Positions 43,203 through 54,011 of a stretch of DNA of 64,000 nucleotides are shown piece after piece (position 1 is the first letter of the stretch; every line of letters starts with the position of its first letter). Under the pieces are notes generated by a model. The model did not search any database, was not told the DNA's origin, and saw nothing but the letters and a program-made list of their open reading frames with translations. The position numbers and the translations under genes are program-made. Source of the stretch: Terricaulis silvestris (GTDB lineage: Bacteria; Pseudomonadota; Alphaproteobacteria; Caulobacterales; Aquidulcibacteraceae); NCBI RefSeq assembly GCF_009792355.1, contig NZ_CP047045.1, positions 3,684,501-3,748,500 of the forward strand, read 5' to 3'.

Positions 43203-44081
43203 TCAGCGCACGCCGTGCTGGCGGAACCACGCCAACGCACGCGCCCAACCATCCGCCGCGGCCTCTGCATTGTAGCTATCGCGATAGTCGGCGTGAAAGC
43301 CGTGATGAACGCCCGGATAGACGACAATCTCCGAGCCCGTCGGATTGTCGGCCGCCGCCAAGCCCGCGCGCATGCTCTCGACAGTCTGCAGCGGAATGCC
43401 TTGGTCCTCGCCGGCGTAGAGCCCGAGCACGGGCGCCTCGATCAACGCAGCAACGTCATATGGCCATTGCCGGCCGGCCTCATTCGCGAAGCCACCAGGC
43501 TCGGGCGACACCAGGCGCCCGTACCACGCAACGCCGGCCTTGATGTTGGTGAGATGTGCGGCCGCCATCCATACAACTGTGCCGCCCCAACAGAAGCCGG
43601 TGATCCCAATGGCGTCGTCATTCACGAATGACTGCGCCTTCAGCCAATCGATCGCGCCTGACGTATCGCCCATCACTTGCGAGTACGTCGCCGCGCCCAC
43701 GATTTCGCGAATGGCGTTGAAATCCGTCATCGGCGCCGGATCGCCGGCGCGGTCGAAATAGTCCGGCGCGATGGCGCCGTAACCTTCGCGCGCAAAGCGG
43801 CGGCAGACATCCTTGATGTAATCATGGATACCGAAAATCTCATTGACGACGATGATTGCACCCTTGCGGCCCGCGCTGCTCGGCCGCGCGACATAAGCGG
43901 GCAAACGATAATTGTTGAAGCCGGGAATGTGTACGTCTTCCACGATCAGTTCATCGCTTGGCGTCGTCACCGGCGACGCGCACGAGGACACCGCAGCGGA
44001 GGCGTAGCCGGCGAAGAAGAGCGACGTCGCAATGGTGCGGCGGGTGGGATCGAAATTGCCTTCGGGCGTCAGCAGTCTCAC
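43203..44081 (-). CDS. Dienelactone hydrolase-family protein, exported
   Basis: 292 aa. An N-terminal twin-arginine-like sequence (TRRTIATSLFFAGYASAAVSSC) suggests export, possibly as a lipoprotein. The alpha/beta hydrolase core has the DLH-type nucleophile C164 in GFCWGG, D226 in AGEDQ and H260 in VHHGFH, so the Cys-Asp-His triad is complete. It probably hydrolyses lactones or esters. The start is GTG 44081 with GGGGAG about 9 nt upstream. It is divergent from the M48 peptidase gene. Confidence 0.85.
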   Translation of the reverse strand: MRLLTPEGNFDPTRRTIATSLFFAGYASAAVSSCASPVTTPSDELIVEDVHIPGFNNYRLPAYVARPSSAGRKGAIIVVNEIFGIHDYIKDVCRRFAREGYGAIAPDYFDRAGDPAPMTDFNAIREIVGAATYSQVMGDTSGAIDWLKAQSFVNDDAIGITGFCWGGTVVWMAAAHLTNIKAGVAWYGRLVSPEPGGFANEAGRQWPYDVAALIEAPVLGLYAGEDQGIPLQTVESMRAGLAAADNPTGSEIVVYPGVHHGFHADYRDSYNAEAAADGWARALAWFRQHGVR

Positions 44082-44186
44082 GCGCGGGCTCCCCTATCGC
44101 AAACGGACCGCGCGCCACGCGCGTCCCCTTGCGCGAGATGTGGGGCGGCGTAAGGCTGGCGGCCAGAAAAATCTTGGGGGATCGGG

Positions 44187-45569
44187 ATGCGTTTGATCGG
44201 ATTGGCCGCGTTCGCGGCGATGGTTCTGTTTGCTGCGCCGGCAATGGCCGCGGCGCCTGCTTTCGACCCCGAAGCCGCGACCCGCGCCTGGCTTGACACC
44301 ATGGGGCCCGAAGCAACCGCGCGATCGAACCGCTATTTCGAAGGCGGCTACATCATCGCATTCGTCGGGCCGATCCTGTCGATCGCGATTTCGATGGTCA
44401 TGATGATGCTAGGCTGGGCCAAGAGTGTGCGCTCGGGGCTCGAGAAGACGGTGAAGCTCTACTTCCTCGTCGCGCTCGGCATGGCGCTGTTCTACCAGTT
44501 CGTCTCCACCGTCCTCACTTTCCCGTTCAGCTACTACGTCGGCTTCGTGCGCGAACACGAATTCGGACTCTCGACGCAAGATTTTGCGCACTGGTTCACC
44601 GAGTATCTGCAAGCCTCGGCTATCGGCTTGGCGATTGGCGCCATCGCGATCGCCCTGCTCTATCTCATCATCCGCGCCACCAAACGCACCTGGTGGATCT
44701 GGGGCACGATCTTCGCGGGCGCGTTCGCCGCTGTGGCGGTGATGCTCGCGCCCGTCTACATCGCGCCGATTTTCAACGAGTACCAGCCGATGCGCGAAGG
44801 CGCGCTGAAGGTCAGCATTCTGCAAATGGCGCAGGCCAACGGCGTTCCGGTGAACGATGTGCTGGAGTTCGACATCTCGCGCCAAACCAACCGTGTCACC
44901 GCAAACGTTTCGGGCTTTCTCGACACTACCCGCGTTTCACTGTCCGACACCTTGATCGAGCGCGCATCGCCTGGCGCGGTGCGGTCCGTGATGGGGCACG
45001 AGATCGGCCACTATGTCTTGCGGCACGTGATGTCGATTCTGCTGATGTTGTTGGTGCTGATCGCGATCACATTCGCGCTGGCGAACTTGATCTTCGAGCG
45101 CGTCAGTAAAGGCGAGCGATGGGGCGTCCGAGGCGTCGCCGATCCCGCCGGCATGCCGCTCCTGTTCGCGATCATCTCGTTCCTCGGCATCATCTCCATG
45201 CCGATCAACAACAACATCGTGCGTTTCCACGAGAGTCAGGCCGACATCTTCGGCTTGAACGCTTCGCGCGAACCGGATGGTTTCGCTGAAGCCGCGCTGC
45301 TGCTCAGTGAGTATCGCAAGATGGAGCCAAGCGCGCTCGAGGAATGGTTCTTCTACGATCACCCGTCGGGTTACGCGCGCGTGCGCATGGCGATGCAATG
45401 GAAAGCGCACGAAATGGCGGCAGGTCGCTATCCCGCTGGCCCCGGCGGACCGCCTGCCGGTTGGCGACCGGACTTCGTCGTCATGAGCGCGCGTCCTGAA
45501 AACGCGCCGAGCGCTACTGTTGCGCCTGCTGAGCCTGCGCCGCCGGCATCGTCACCCGCCGCACCGTGA
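44187..45569 (+). CDS. M48 zinc metallopeptidase (Ste24/CAAX-prenyl-protease-like)
   Basis: 460-aa membrane peptidase. An N-terminal M48_N region with several spans precedes the catalytic domain with H271-E-I-G-H275 and a third ligand glutamate in FHESQADIFGLN. The first 20 residues look like a signal or membrane anchor. Bacterial Ste24-like enzymes probably act in membrane protein quality control; prenylated substrates are not expected. A proline/alanine-rich tail overlaps the 3' end of alkB on the opposite strand by 56 nt. Confidence 0.9.
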   Translation: MRLIGLAAFAAMVLFAAPAMAAAPAFDPEAATRAWLDTMGPEATARSNRYFEGGYIIAFVGPILSIAISMVMMMLGWAKSVRSGLEKTVKLYFLVALGMALFYQFVSTVLTFPFSYYVGFVREHEFGLSTQDFAHWFTEYLQASAIGLAIGAIAIALLYLIIRATKRTWWIWGTIFAGAFAAVAVMLAPVYIAPIFNEYQPMREGALKVSILQMAQANGVPVNDVLEFDISRQTNRVTANVSGFLDTTRVSLSDTLIERASPGAVRSVMGHEIGHYVLRHVMSILLMLLVLIAITFALANLIFERVSKGERWGVRGVADPAGMPLLFAIISFLGIISMPINNNIVRFHESQADIFGLNASREPDGFAEAALLLSEYRKMEPSALEEWFFYDHPSGYARVRMAMQWKAHEMAAGRYPAGPGGPPAGWRPDFVVMSARPENAPSATVAPAEPAPPASSPAAP

Positions 45570-46164
45570 GATTGATCCGGCCGCCTTTCGGCAACAGCCG
45601 CGAGGTGCCCGGCATCACGCGATCGACGCCGTGATACGCGCGCCGGCTTGGGCCCCCGAGCATGCACACGTCGCCTGATGCAAGGCGCACGCTGCGCGTC
45701 GGGTCGGAGCGCAACACGCCGCCGATACGAAACAGCGCGGTGTCACCAAGCGAGATCGACAGCACCGGCGCATCCCACGCGTCTTCGTCGCTATCGACGT
45801 GAAGGCCCATGCGCGAATCCGTCTCGTAATAGTTCACGAGGCATGCCTCCGGCGGCGCGGCGTAACCGGAAAGCTCGTCCCACAATTCCCGCACGCGCGG
45901 CGGCATCGCTGGCCACGGATGATCGGTGTCGGGATGCGTCGCCTGGTAGCGATAGCCGTGCTCTTTGTCGGTGACCCAACCGAGCGGGCCGAAGTTGGTC
46001 ATGCGCACGCTCATAGGCGCGCCGGATTTCGGCATGCGCGGAATGTAGAGCGGCCCTGCCCGCATCCGCGCGAACACCTCGTCGCGCAACGCCTCCTGCT
46101 CGGCGCGGCTGAGCAAGCCGGGCCACAGGCGGAAGCCATCAAGATCGGCGCTCGCGCGGGTCAT
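45514..46164 (-). CDS. alkB: AlkB-type 2-oxoglutarate/Fe(II) dioxygenase
   Basis: 216 aa. Repairs alkylated bases by oxidative demethylation. The iron ligands H122-x-D124 and H178 and the 2-oxoglutarate-binding R196 are seen in LHVDSDE, YHGV and GRINLTVRR. The N-terminal NFGPLGWVTDKEHGYRY matches AlkB nucleotide-recognition-lid sequence. No ada gene is present beside it. The protein ends in a Gln/Ala-rich tail coded opposite the M48 gene's tail. Confidence 0.92.
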   Translation of the reverse strand: MTRASADLDGFRLWPGLLSRAEQEALRDEVFARMRAGPLYIPRMPKSGAPMSVRMTNFGPLGWVTDKEHGYRYQATHPDTDHPWPAMPPRVRELWDELSGYAAPPEACLVNYYETDSRMGLHVDSDEDAWDAPVLSISLGDTALFRIGGVLRSDPTRSVRLASGDVCMLGGPSRRAYHGVDRVMPGTSRLLPKGGRINLTVRRVTMPAAQAQQAQQ

Positions 46165-46319
46165 CTTCTCCGCCTATCTAGGCATTCGGTTTCTTTTTTG
46201 TTCCGCCGCCCCGCAACCCATCCCCTATTCCCATGCGGCGAATGCGGATAGGTCGCCGGAAAGGCTTGCACCTTCCGGGGGATACACCACATGAACCCGG
46301 AACGAAGGCGGCTCGAAGC

Positions 46320-46347
46320 TTGAGGGGGCGACGGGCCGATTTAATAT
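46320..46347 (+). promoter_or_regulatory. Probable dnaK promoter
   Basis: TTGAGG (46320-46325) and TAATAT (46342-46347), spacing 16, about 95 nt before dnaK. The 277-nt spacer between alkB and dnaK holds no other gene. A second CTTGCA near 46272 could belong to a heat-shock promoter, but I could not find a convincing sigma-32 -10 element. Confidence 0.55.
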
Positions 46348-46441
46348 TTGGACTAGAGGCAGGACGCGCGCATCGGGGACGCCAAGATTTGGGTCCAAGA
46401 AGCCGAGCCGCGCCGCTGAAGAAAGGAATGAGGACGTAGAG

Positions 46442-48370
<1,929 letters not shown>

Positions 48371-48445
48371 GCGCGGATCGGCTTTGAGGTTAAGCGATGC
48401 GGCGGCGCTTTCTTCCAACTGACACGAGGCGGCGCTCCTCCTTGC

Positions 48446-48459
48446 GAGGCGGCCGCCTC
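48446..48459. terminator. Palindrome in the dnaK-dnaJ spacer
   Basis: GAGGCGGCCGCCTC is a perfect 14-bp palindrome followed by TTTCTC, 20 nt before dnaJ. It may be a weak terminator or attenuator that lowers dnaJ relative to dnaK, or an RNA-end stabiliser. Confidence 0.5.
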
Positions 48460-48479
48460 TTTCTCATGTCAGTGCAATC

Positions 48480-49643
48480 ATGAGCGCCGGTCGCGATTAT
48501 TACGAAGTGCTGGGCGTCGCCCGCGACGCTGACGCGGCCACGATCAAGTCGTCCTTCCGCAAGCTCGCGATGAAGCTGCACCCGGACCAGAACCCGGGCT
48601 GCAAAGTCTCCGAAGATAAGTTCAAGGAAATCGGCGAAGCCTATTCCGTGCTCTCGGATCCCGAGAAGCGCGCGGCCTACGATCGCTATGGCAAAGCCGC
48701 GTTCCAAGGCGGCGGCCCTGGCGGCGGCTTCGGCGGCGCCGCAGGCGCTGGCGACTTCTCCGACCTCTTCAACGAAATCTTCGGCGGCGGCTTCGAGGAG
48801 ATGTTCTCGCGCGGCGGCCGTGCTGGTCCGCGCAACGGCCCGCAACGCGGCAACGACCTGCGCTACGACGTCGAGATCACGCTCGAGCAAGCTTTCCGCG
48901 GCAGCGAGCGCGAAATCGTCGTGCCGCGCGCGCAAGCGTGCGAACCGTGCGGCGGTACCGGCTCTGAAGGCAAAGCGCCGCTCGAAACCTGCGCCACCTG
49001 CCAAGGCGCCGGCCAAGTGCGCGCCAGCCAAGGCATGTTCCGCATCGTGCGCACCTGCCCTGCTTGTCACGGCCGCGGTCAATCGATCAAAACGCCGTGC
49101 AAGAGCTGCGGCGGCCGCGGGCTCACCCAGAAGGAGCGCACGCTCTCCGTGAAGATCCCCGCTGGCGTCGAAGACGGCACCCGCATCCGTCTCGCCGGCG
49201 AAGGCGATGGCGGCATCCGCAACGGCCCGCCGGGCGATCTCTATCTCTTCCTCTCGGTGAAACCGCACGCGCTGTTCGAGCGCGACGGCGCCGATCTCTA
49301 CTGCCGCGCCCCCGCGCCGATGTGCAAAGCTGCGCTCGGCGGCGAGATGGAAATCCCAACCATCGACGGCGATCGCGCCAAGGTCACCATTCCCGCCGGC
49401 GCCCAAACCGGCCGACGCTTCCGCCTCAAGGGCAAAGGCATGACCCATCTCCGCGGCAAAGACCGCGGCGATCTCCATGTCGAGCTCTTGGTCGAAACGC
49501 CGGTAAACCTCACCGCCAAGCAAAAGAAGCTGTTGGAAGAATTCTCCAAGGACTGCACCGAAGAAGCCCACCCGCAGTCCAAAGGCTTCTTCGACAGCAT
49601 GAAGCACTTCTTCGAAGCCAACACTGAGCCACCGACGCGGTAG
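48480..49643 (+). CDS. dnaJ: Co-chaperone DnaJ (Hsp40)
   Basis: 387 aa, type I. The J domain (1-75) has HPD in KLHPDQNPG. A Gly/Phe-rich linker is followed by four zinc-binding CxxCxGxG-type repeats (CEPCGGTG, CATCQGAG, CPACHGRG, CKSCGGRG) and the C-terminal substrate domains. Stimulates DnaK ATPase and delivers clients. It follows dnaK after a 109-nt spacer that contains a palindrome. No gene is seen in the 141 nt after it. Confidence 0.97.
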   Translation: MSAGRDYYEVLGVARDADAATIKSSFRKLAMKLHPDQNPGCKVSEDKFKEIGEAYSVLSDPEKRAAYDRYGKAAFQGGGPGGGFGGAAGAGDFSDLFNEIFGGGFEEMFSRGGRAGPRNGPQRGNDLRYDVEITLEQAFRGSEREIVVPRAQACEPCGGTGSEGKAPLETCATCQGAGQVRASQGMFRIVRTCPACHGRGQSIKTPCKSCGGRGLTQKERTLSVKIPAGVEDGTRIRLAGEGDGGIRNGPPGDLYLFLSVKPHALFERDGADLYCRAPAPMCKAALGGEMEIPTIDGDRAKVTIPAGAQTGRRFRLKGKGMTHLRGKDRGDLHVELLVETPVNLTAKQKKLLEEFSKDCTEEAHPQSKGFFDSMKHFFEANTEPPTR

Positions 49644-49784
49644 GGTCGGTGGTTCGAAGGGAGTGGACGTTCTGTCTTCATAGACCTCCGCGAGACCCTC
49701 CGGGCTTGGCGCTATGAGGATTTGCCTTGAACGCCAAAGGCAATGCGGATGCGCCCCTGATCCATCGGCGCGCCGCGCGCGCAT

Positions 49785-50483
49785 TCAATGGCCAGCTTGC
49801 CGTGTTGGGAGCGTCCTTGGCGCGAACCCTGGGAAGGTCTCCGCTAGCGATGCCGCATCGGGCAAGATGTAGAACACTCCGCCTCTCTCGAACGTGGAAA
49901 GGACGACGCTTTCGTAAAACTCGGGCGCGACGTTGATGCAGCCGTGGGTGATACGGTTGTCGTCCGGCGAGGGCGATGCCAAGCGTTCGGCGCGTCTCTC
50001 CGTCGCGACGCCCGTAGCGGTAGGGTGGATGGAGACCGCGGACTCGTAATCCACCCACAGCACGCGCCCCGCGTCGATTGACGGGCCGAAACCGCCTATA
50101 AAGCGACCAGCAGGCGTTGTGCGATCACGGCCCGGGATTTCGCGAAGCGCGAGACCAGCGATGCCCGGTGCAACATGATCTCCGGTCGCCGAGCCAAAGA
50201 GCCCAGGCGCCGCACCGCGAAGACGGCCGTCGGGACCGAACACCAAGATCTGTGCGGCGCGCTTGTCGATGATCGCGAACGGATAGCCTTGGCTATCCCT
50301 GGTGGCGACAACCCAGCCCGCGAGTTCAATCGCGGTCTCGGACACATCCTGGCCTGGCGGAAGCTGATCGACGGCGGAATCCGCTTGTGCGCCGGCATCC
50401 TCGGCTTCGGCCACGCCGAAGGTCGCGAACGCCAGCGCCAGCGAGCCAACAACGGCCCTGATTGTTTGCCTCCACATGCTCAT
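49785..50483 (-). CDS. L,D-transpeptidase (YkuD fold)
   Basis: 232 aa. A signal peptide (cleavage near AEAED) sends it to the periplasm. The YkuD catalytic motif is present as H180-G-C182-I-N in ITHGCINV, with conserved H153 upstream. These enzymes make 3-3 crosslinks in peptidoglycan or attach lipoproteins to it. The spacing of this domain matches the ErfK/YkuD group. It lies 57 nt downstream of an Lpp-like lipoprotein gene in the same direction, a suggestive pairing. Confidence 0.88.
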   Translation of the reverse strand: MSMWRQTIRAVVGSLALAFATFGVAEAEDAGAQADSAVDQLPPGQDVSETAIELAGWVVATRDSQGYPFAIIDKRAAQILVFGPDGRLRGAAPGLFGSATGDHVAPGIAGLALREIPGRDRTTPAGRFIGGFGPSIDAGRVLWVDYESAVSIHPTATGVATERRAERLASPSPDDNRITHGCINVAPEFYESVVLSTFERGGVFYILPDAASLAETFPGFAPRTLPTRQAGH

Positions 50484-50540
50484 GAGGCGGTTCCCTATCT
50501 CCCCGAGTCAAACCGTCGTCACGAATTGTGCAGGACGGTA

Positions 50541-50798
50541 CTAACCGCGCGCCCGGCGAGCCGGTTGCGTTTCGAGCTGCTGGATGCGGCCTTCCATTTG
50601 GTCCAGCCGTTGGTTGGCGCGCTGCGCCGACTGATTGGCGGATTCGGCGCTCTGGGCCGCGCTCTGCACACGCGCGTCGATTGAATCGAGGCGCGAATTA
50701 ATCGCTTCAATGTCGCTCCGGGTGGCGCAGGCGCCAAGGCTCAGAGCGGCGAAGATCACGACGCCGAGTGTACGCGCCGCTGTCAGATATTGTTTCAT
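50541..50798 (-). CDS. Lpp-like alanine-zipper outer-membrane lipoprotein
   Basis: 85 aa. Signal peptide with lipobox LSLGAC and lipidated C24. The mature 62 residues form a long heptad pattern rich in Ala, Ser, Asn and Gln (SRLDSIDARVQSAAQSAESANQ ...), the trimeric coiled-coil style of Lpp/OprI. The C-terminus is RARRARG rather than the lysine that E. coli Lpp uses for covalent wall attachment. Lysine-free, so it may be unanchored or linked differently. Neighbouring L,D-transpeptidase supports a cell-envelope role. Confidence 0.85.
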   Translation of the reverse strand: MKQYLTAARTLGVVIFAALSLGACATRSDIEAINSRLDSIDARVQSAAQSAESANQSAQRANQRLDQMEGRIQQLETQPARRARG

Positions 50799-51161
50799 TC
50801 TAAAGTTCCCTCATTCTGCGCGGTTGCGGATCGCAACGTACCCCCTCACCGCAAGCGGCCTCCCAAGCGGACGCAACGCGGATGGCAAGAAGTTGTTCCT
50901 CGGCAGCGTGTCAGCCGCCGCATAACGCGCCGGCTTTCAAGCAAGGAAAACGACCGGAAAACGGGGCGCGCGAAGCGCGCAGCGCGGTTCAGAGATGAAC
51001 AGCCCTACGGACTACCGATGTGCGGACCGCGCGCCCCGCTCCCACTTTCGTGTGAGCGAAAGTGTCCCGCCGAAGCCTTGGCGAAGGCGGACGGCACGAA
51101 GCAAAGGCCAGAAACCGGCGCGCCGCTTGCGGGTAACGCCGCGAACCGTCATGAGGTGAGC
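50799..51161 (+). promoter_or_regulatory. 363-bp structured region upstream of dapB
   Basis: No gene is supported here. Near dapB it contains several pairings: GGGGCGCGCG (50963-50972) with CGCGCGCCCC (51028-51037), competing with a local GCGCGC-GAA-GCGCGC hairpin (50966-50980); an 8-bp stem CACTTTCG/CGAAAGTG (51043-51064); and a stem with a symmetric GAA/GAA internal loop (51067-51090). It could be a dapB leader RNA, a small RNA or a multicopy repeat. I do not recognise a known riboswitch. Confidence 0.45.
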
Positions 51162-51968
51162 ATGACTGTTTCCATTGCCGTCGCCGGCGCGGCCGGCCGC
51201 ATGGGGCGCGCCATCATCGCCGCCGCCGCCGCCGACAACCGCTTCCGTCTCGCCGGCGGCACCGAACGCACCGACTCACACGCGCTCGGCATGGATCTGG
51301 GCGCGCTTGCGGGCGGCGACGGCTTCGGCATCGCCGCCGCCGATAGCGTCCACACCGCCGCCACCAGCGCCGATGTCTGGCTCGATTTCACAACCCCCGA
51401 AGCAACGCTCGACGCGCTCGATGCGTTGGCGTCCACGCAAGTGAAAGCCGCCGTGATCGGCACCACCGGCTTGAGCGCCGAACAAGAAGCGCGCGTCGCC
51501 GACGCCGCCAAGCGCATCGCCATCGTCCGCTCCGGCAATTTCAGCTTGGGCGTGAACCTGCTCGCCGGCCTCGTGCGCCAAGCCGCGGCAAAGCTCGGCC
51601 AAGGCTGGGACATCGAGATCACCGAAGCCCACCACCGCCGCAAAGTCGACGCGCCCTCCGGCACCGCCCTGCTCCTCGGCGAAGCCGCTGCGCAAGGCCG
51701 CGACGTCTCGCTCGACAACACGCGTCTCAAACTGCGTGAAGGCATCACCGGCGAGCGCCCCGACGGCGGCATCGGCTTCTCCGCCATTCGCGGCGGCGGC
51801 ATCGTCGGCGATCACGACGTGGCGTTCGTCTCCGAGCGCGAGATCGTCACGCTCTCCCACCGCGCCCTCGATCGCGCCGTGTTCGCCGATGGCGCGCTGG
51901 CGGCAGCACTCTGGGTCGCGGACAAACCGCCGGGGCTCTATTCGATGCAAGATGTGCTCGGTCTCTAA
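51162..51968 (+). CDS. dapB: 4-hydroxy-tetrahydrodipicolinate reductase
   Basis: 268 aa. Reduces 4-hydroxy-tetrahydrodipicolinate with NAD(P)H in the lysine/diaminopimelate pathway, feeding peptidoglycan. N-terminal nucleotide site VAGAAGRMGRAI, catalytic region EAHHRRKVDAPSGTA with H and K residues, and FVSEREIVTLSHRA are conserved. The ATG at 51162 follows GAGGTGAGC; the frame stays open 124 codons upstream, but that part lies in the structured region. The stop shares CTAA with the convergent gene. Confidence 0.96.
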   Translation: MTVSIAVAGAAGRMGRAIIAAAAADNRFRLAGGTERTDSHALGMDLGALAGGDGFGIAAADSVHTAATSADVWLDFTTPEATLDALDALASTQVKAAVIGTTGLSAEQEARVADAAKRIAIVRSGNFSLGVNLLAGLVRQAAAKLGQGWDIEITEAHHRRKVDAPSGTALLLGEAAAQGRDVSLDNTRLKLREGITGERPDGGIGFSAIRGGGIVGDHDVAFVSEREIVTLSHRALDRAVFADGALAAALWVADKPPGLYSMQDVLGL

Positions 51969-52456
51969 GCGCCGCGTTTGGCGCGAAACAACGCCGCGTC
52001 CAACGCCGCCGCAAACGACTCGCATTCCTTCGGCGAGAGAAACGCGCCGATCCGCATTTGCCCCTTCCCTGCGCGAATGAGTACACCCGGCCCGTCGCGC
52101 GCCACCCGCGCCCACAACGGATTAAGCACCCAGTGCCGTTCGCCATCGGAATCAAAGCTGGCCACATGCACCTTGCCCGCGACGACGCGCACCCGCTCCA
52201 CACGCCGCGCGGCCTTGTAATTGAACCGAAACGCCAACCACAACGCCAACACGTCCAGCCCAAGAAAACCCGCAACCGGAAACGCGCCCTGCACCCAAAA
52301 GAACACCGCCACCGCAACGTTGATCACGATCACGCCGATCAGCATCAGCTTGAACGCGGCGACGCTCAGGCTGCGATGCGGCCGCAGCTCCGCATCCATA
52401 TAAAGCGCGCCATCCAGCTCCGGCGGCGCGGGCGTGCGTTCCCAGCGCGGGGTCAT
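51965..52456 (-). CDS. DUF2244 membrane protein
   Basis: 163 aa. Two hydrophobic segments (about 35-75, starting at FKLMLIGVIVINVAVAVFFW) are followed by a soluble beta-rich part with RVERVRVVAGKVHVA and RIGAFLSPKECESFAAALDAAL. This matches the DUF2244 family of alphaproteobacterial integral membrane proteins, function unknown, often near respiratory genes. ATG 52456 is the likely start. It is divergent from nth (46-nt gap). Confidence 0.8.
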   Translation of the reverse strand: MTPRWERTPAPPELDGALYMDAELRPHRSLSVAAFKLMLIGVIVINVAVAVFFWVQGAFPVAGFLGLDVLALWLAFRFNYKAARRVERVRVVAGKVHVASFDSDGERHWVLNPLWARVARDGPGVLIRAGKGQMRIGAFLSPKECESFAAALDAALFRAKRGA

Positions 52457-52502
52457 GCGCGTTAGACTAACGCCGCCGCGCCGCGCGCCAAGGGACCTTT
52501 CA

Positions 52503-53201
52503 GTGGCAAAACGCCTGACCAAAGCCAAAGCCAAAGAGCTCTACGCGCGCCTCGCCAAAGTTCGGCCCGATCCCAAGACGGAGCTGGACTACGTCAACCC
52601 GTACACACTTTTGGTGGCCGTGGTGATGTCCGCGCAAGCCACCGACAAAGGGGTAAACCGCGCGACAGCCGAGCTGTTCAAGACCGTCAACACGCCAGAA
52701 AAAATGGTCGCGTTCGGCGAAGAAAAACTCGGCAAGCAGATTCAAACCATCGGCCTCTGGCGCAACAAAGCCAAGAACGTCATCGCGCTATCGGAAGCGC
52801 TCATCGCCAACCACAACAGCGAAGTCCCGCACGACCGCGAAGCGCTCGAAGCCCTCCCCGGCGTCGGCCGCAAGACCGCAAACGTGGTGCTGATGGAGAT
52901 CTTCGGCGAAGGCACAATCGCGGTGGACACGCACGTCTTCCGCGTCGCCAACCGCACCGGCCTCGCCGACGGCAAGACACCCGCGGACGTCGAAACACAA
53001 CTGATGCGCATCACGCCGCCAGCATATCTCCACGGCGCACACCACTGGCTGATCCTGCATGGCCGCTACACATGTCTCGCGCGCAAACCCGAATGCCCGC
53101 GTTGCGTCATCGCCGATATCTGCTTGTATCAGCCCAAGACGCGCGCGATCGCGTCGACAAAGAAGCCGGCGCCCTCAGGCGCGAAGTCCAAGAAGAGATA
53201 A
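52503..53201 (+). CDS. nth: Endonuclease III (DNA glycosylase/AP lyase)
   Basis: 232 aa. Removes oxidised pyrimidines. Helix-hairpin-helix LPGVGRKTANV (118-128) contains catalytic K124, with D142 in VDTHVFR. The [4Fe-4S] cluster is C191-x6-C198-x2-C201-x5-C207. The start is GTG 52503, preceded by AAGGGA. The frame is open upstream to 52434 without similarity. The C-terminal 25 codons overlap the opposite-strand ATP-grasp gene. Confidence 0.96.
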   Translation: MAKRLTKAKAKELYARLAKVRPDPKTELDYVNPYTLLVAVVMSAQATDKGVNRATAELFKTVNTPEKMVAFGEEKLGKQIQTIGLWRNKAKNVIALSEALIANHNSEVPHDREALEALPGVGRKTANVVLMEIFGEGTIAVDTHVFRVANRTGLADGKTPADVETQLMRITPPAYLHGAHHWLILHGRYTCLARKPECPRCVIADICLYQPKTRAIASTKKPAPSGAKSKKR

Positions 53202-54010
53202 GGTTCGATCGCCTCGATCTCGATCACACGCCAACTGCCGTCGTTGGCCATGACGAGATCGATGCGAACATAAAGCAAATCCTGCGGCGCTCGAGCCCGC
53301 GCCGCTTCGGCAGCTTCCATCGCAGCAGCAGGCGCTGCTTCCGCAACAAAGTGAGTTTTCCCTGGAATGTTCGCCAGCCAATCGCCGCTCGCCGGCACCT
53401 TACGGATCGCATGCGAAAACACGCCGCCAAACCAAAACAGCGAGCGCTCCCCTTCCGTCGCGATCGAATTGAGGAACGGTTGGATCATCGCGGCGCCCGG
53501 CGGACCGTCGGCGAGATCGCCCGCGCTCCACGCGTTTTTCTTCAAACGTACCGTAGCCACCGAGCCCGCGCCGACTTGCGGTTTCACCACAATCTCGTCT
53601 GCGCCAAGCTCGTCAAACGCACGCGTCACCGTGGCTTCATCGACCTTGTCCGCCCACACCGTCTCGATCGCCGCAGCGCCAAGGTCTTTCAGATATGTCT
53701 TGCGAAAATTCCAGCGCACAACGTCGGACGAATTCAGCACGCGCAGGCCAGCGCTCTCATGCGCGCTCAACGTATCGAGAAACTGTCGCGCACGGCTCGT
53801 GTAATCCCAGCAGGTGCGGATCACCGCCAGCTCGTACCCGCGCGACGCCAAATCCATCTCGTCCCAATAGACGACATCGAACGCAATCCCGCGTGCGGCG
53901 CCCGCGTCCTTGATCAGGCCAAGACTTACAGTCTCAGCATCCGGCACCACGCCTGGCGGCAACGGCGTGCCGCGATACGAGCGCCCCGTCAGATACGCAA
54001 CGCGCCGCAT
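53129..54010 (-). CDS. ATP-grasp domain protein, unknown substrate
   Basis: 293 aa. An N-terminal Rossmann-like part (RRVAYLTGRSY ... GYELAVIRTCWDYTSR) is followed by an ATP-grasp-like domain with IVVKPQVGAGS, MIQPFLN and acidic metal-binding positions near the end (IDLVMANDGSWRVIEIEAIEP). It resembles glutathione-synthetase-type ligases. The substrate is unknown. ATG 54010 is chosen because the upstream frame is arginine/cysteine junk and because it lies 1 nt after the preceding lipoprotein stop. Its 3' end overlaps nth by 73 nt. Confidence 0.75.
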   Translation of the reverse strand: MRRVAYLTGRSYRGTPLPPGVVPDAETVSLGLIKDAGAARGIAFDVVYWDEMDLASRGYELAVIRTCWDYTSRARQFLDTLSAHESAGLRVLNSSDVVRWNFRKTYLKDLGAAAIETVWADKVDEATVTRAFDELGADEIVVKPQVGAGSVATVRLKKNAWSAGDLADGPPGAAMIQPFLNSIATEGERSLFWFGGVFSHAIRKVPASGDWLANIPGKTHFVAEAAPAAAMEAAEAARARAPQDLLYVRIDLVMANDGSWRVIEIEAIEPYLFLDFAPEGAGFFVDAIARVLG

Positions 54011-54011
54011 C

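Noticed and set aside
49723-49745. Inverted repeat after the L,D-transpeptidase gene
   Set aside because: Short arms of about 7 bp with no T-run; too weak to call a terminator.
50790-51161. N-terminal extension of dapB by 124 codons
   Set aside because: The stretch is arginine-rich, overlaps stable inverted repeats, and the family start has a good ribosome site at 51162.
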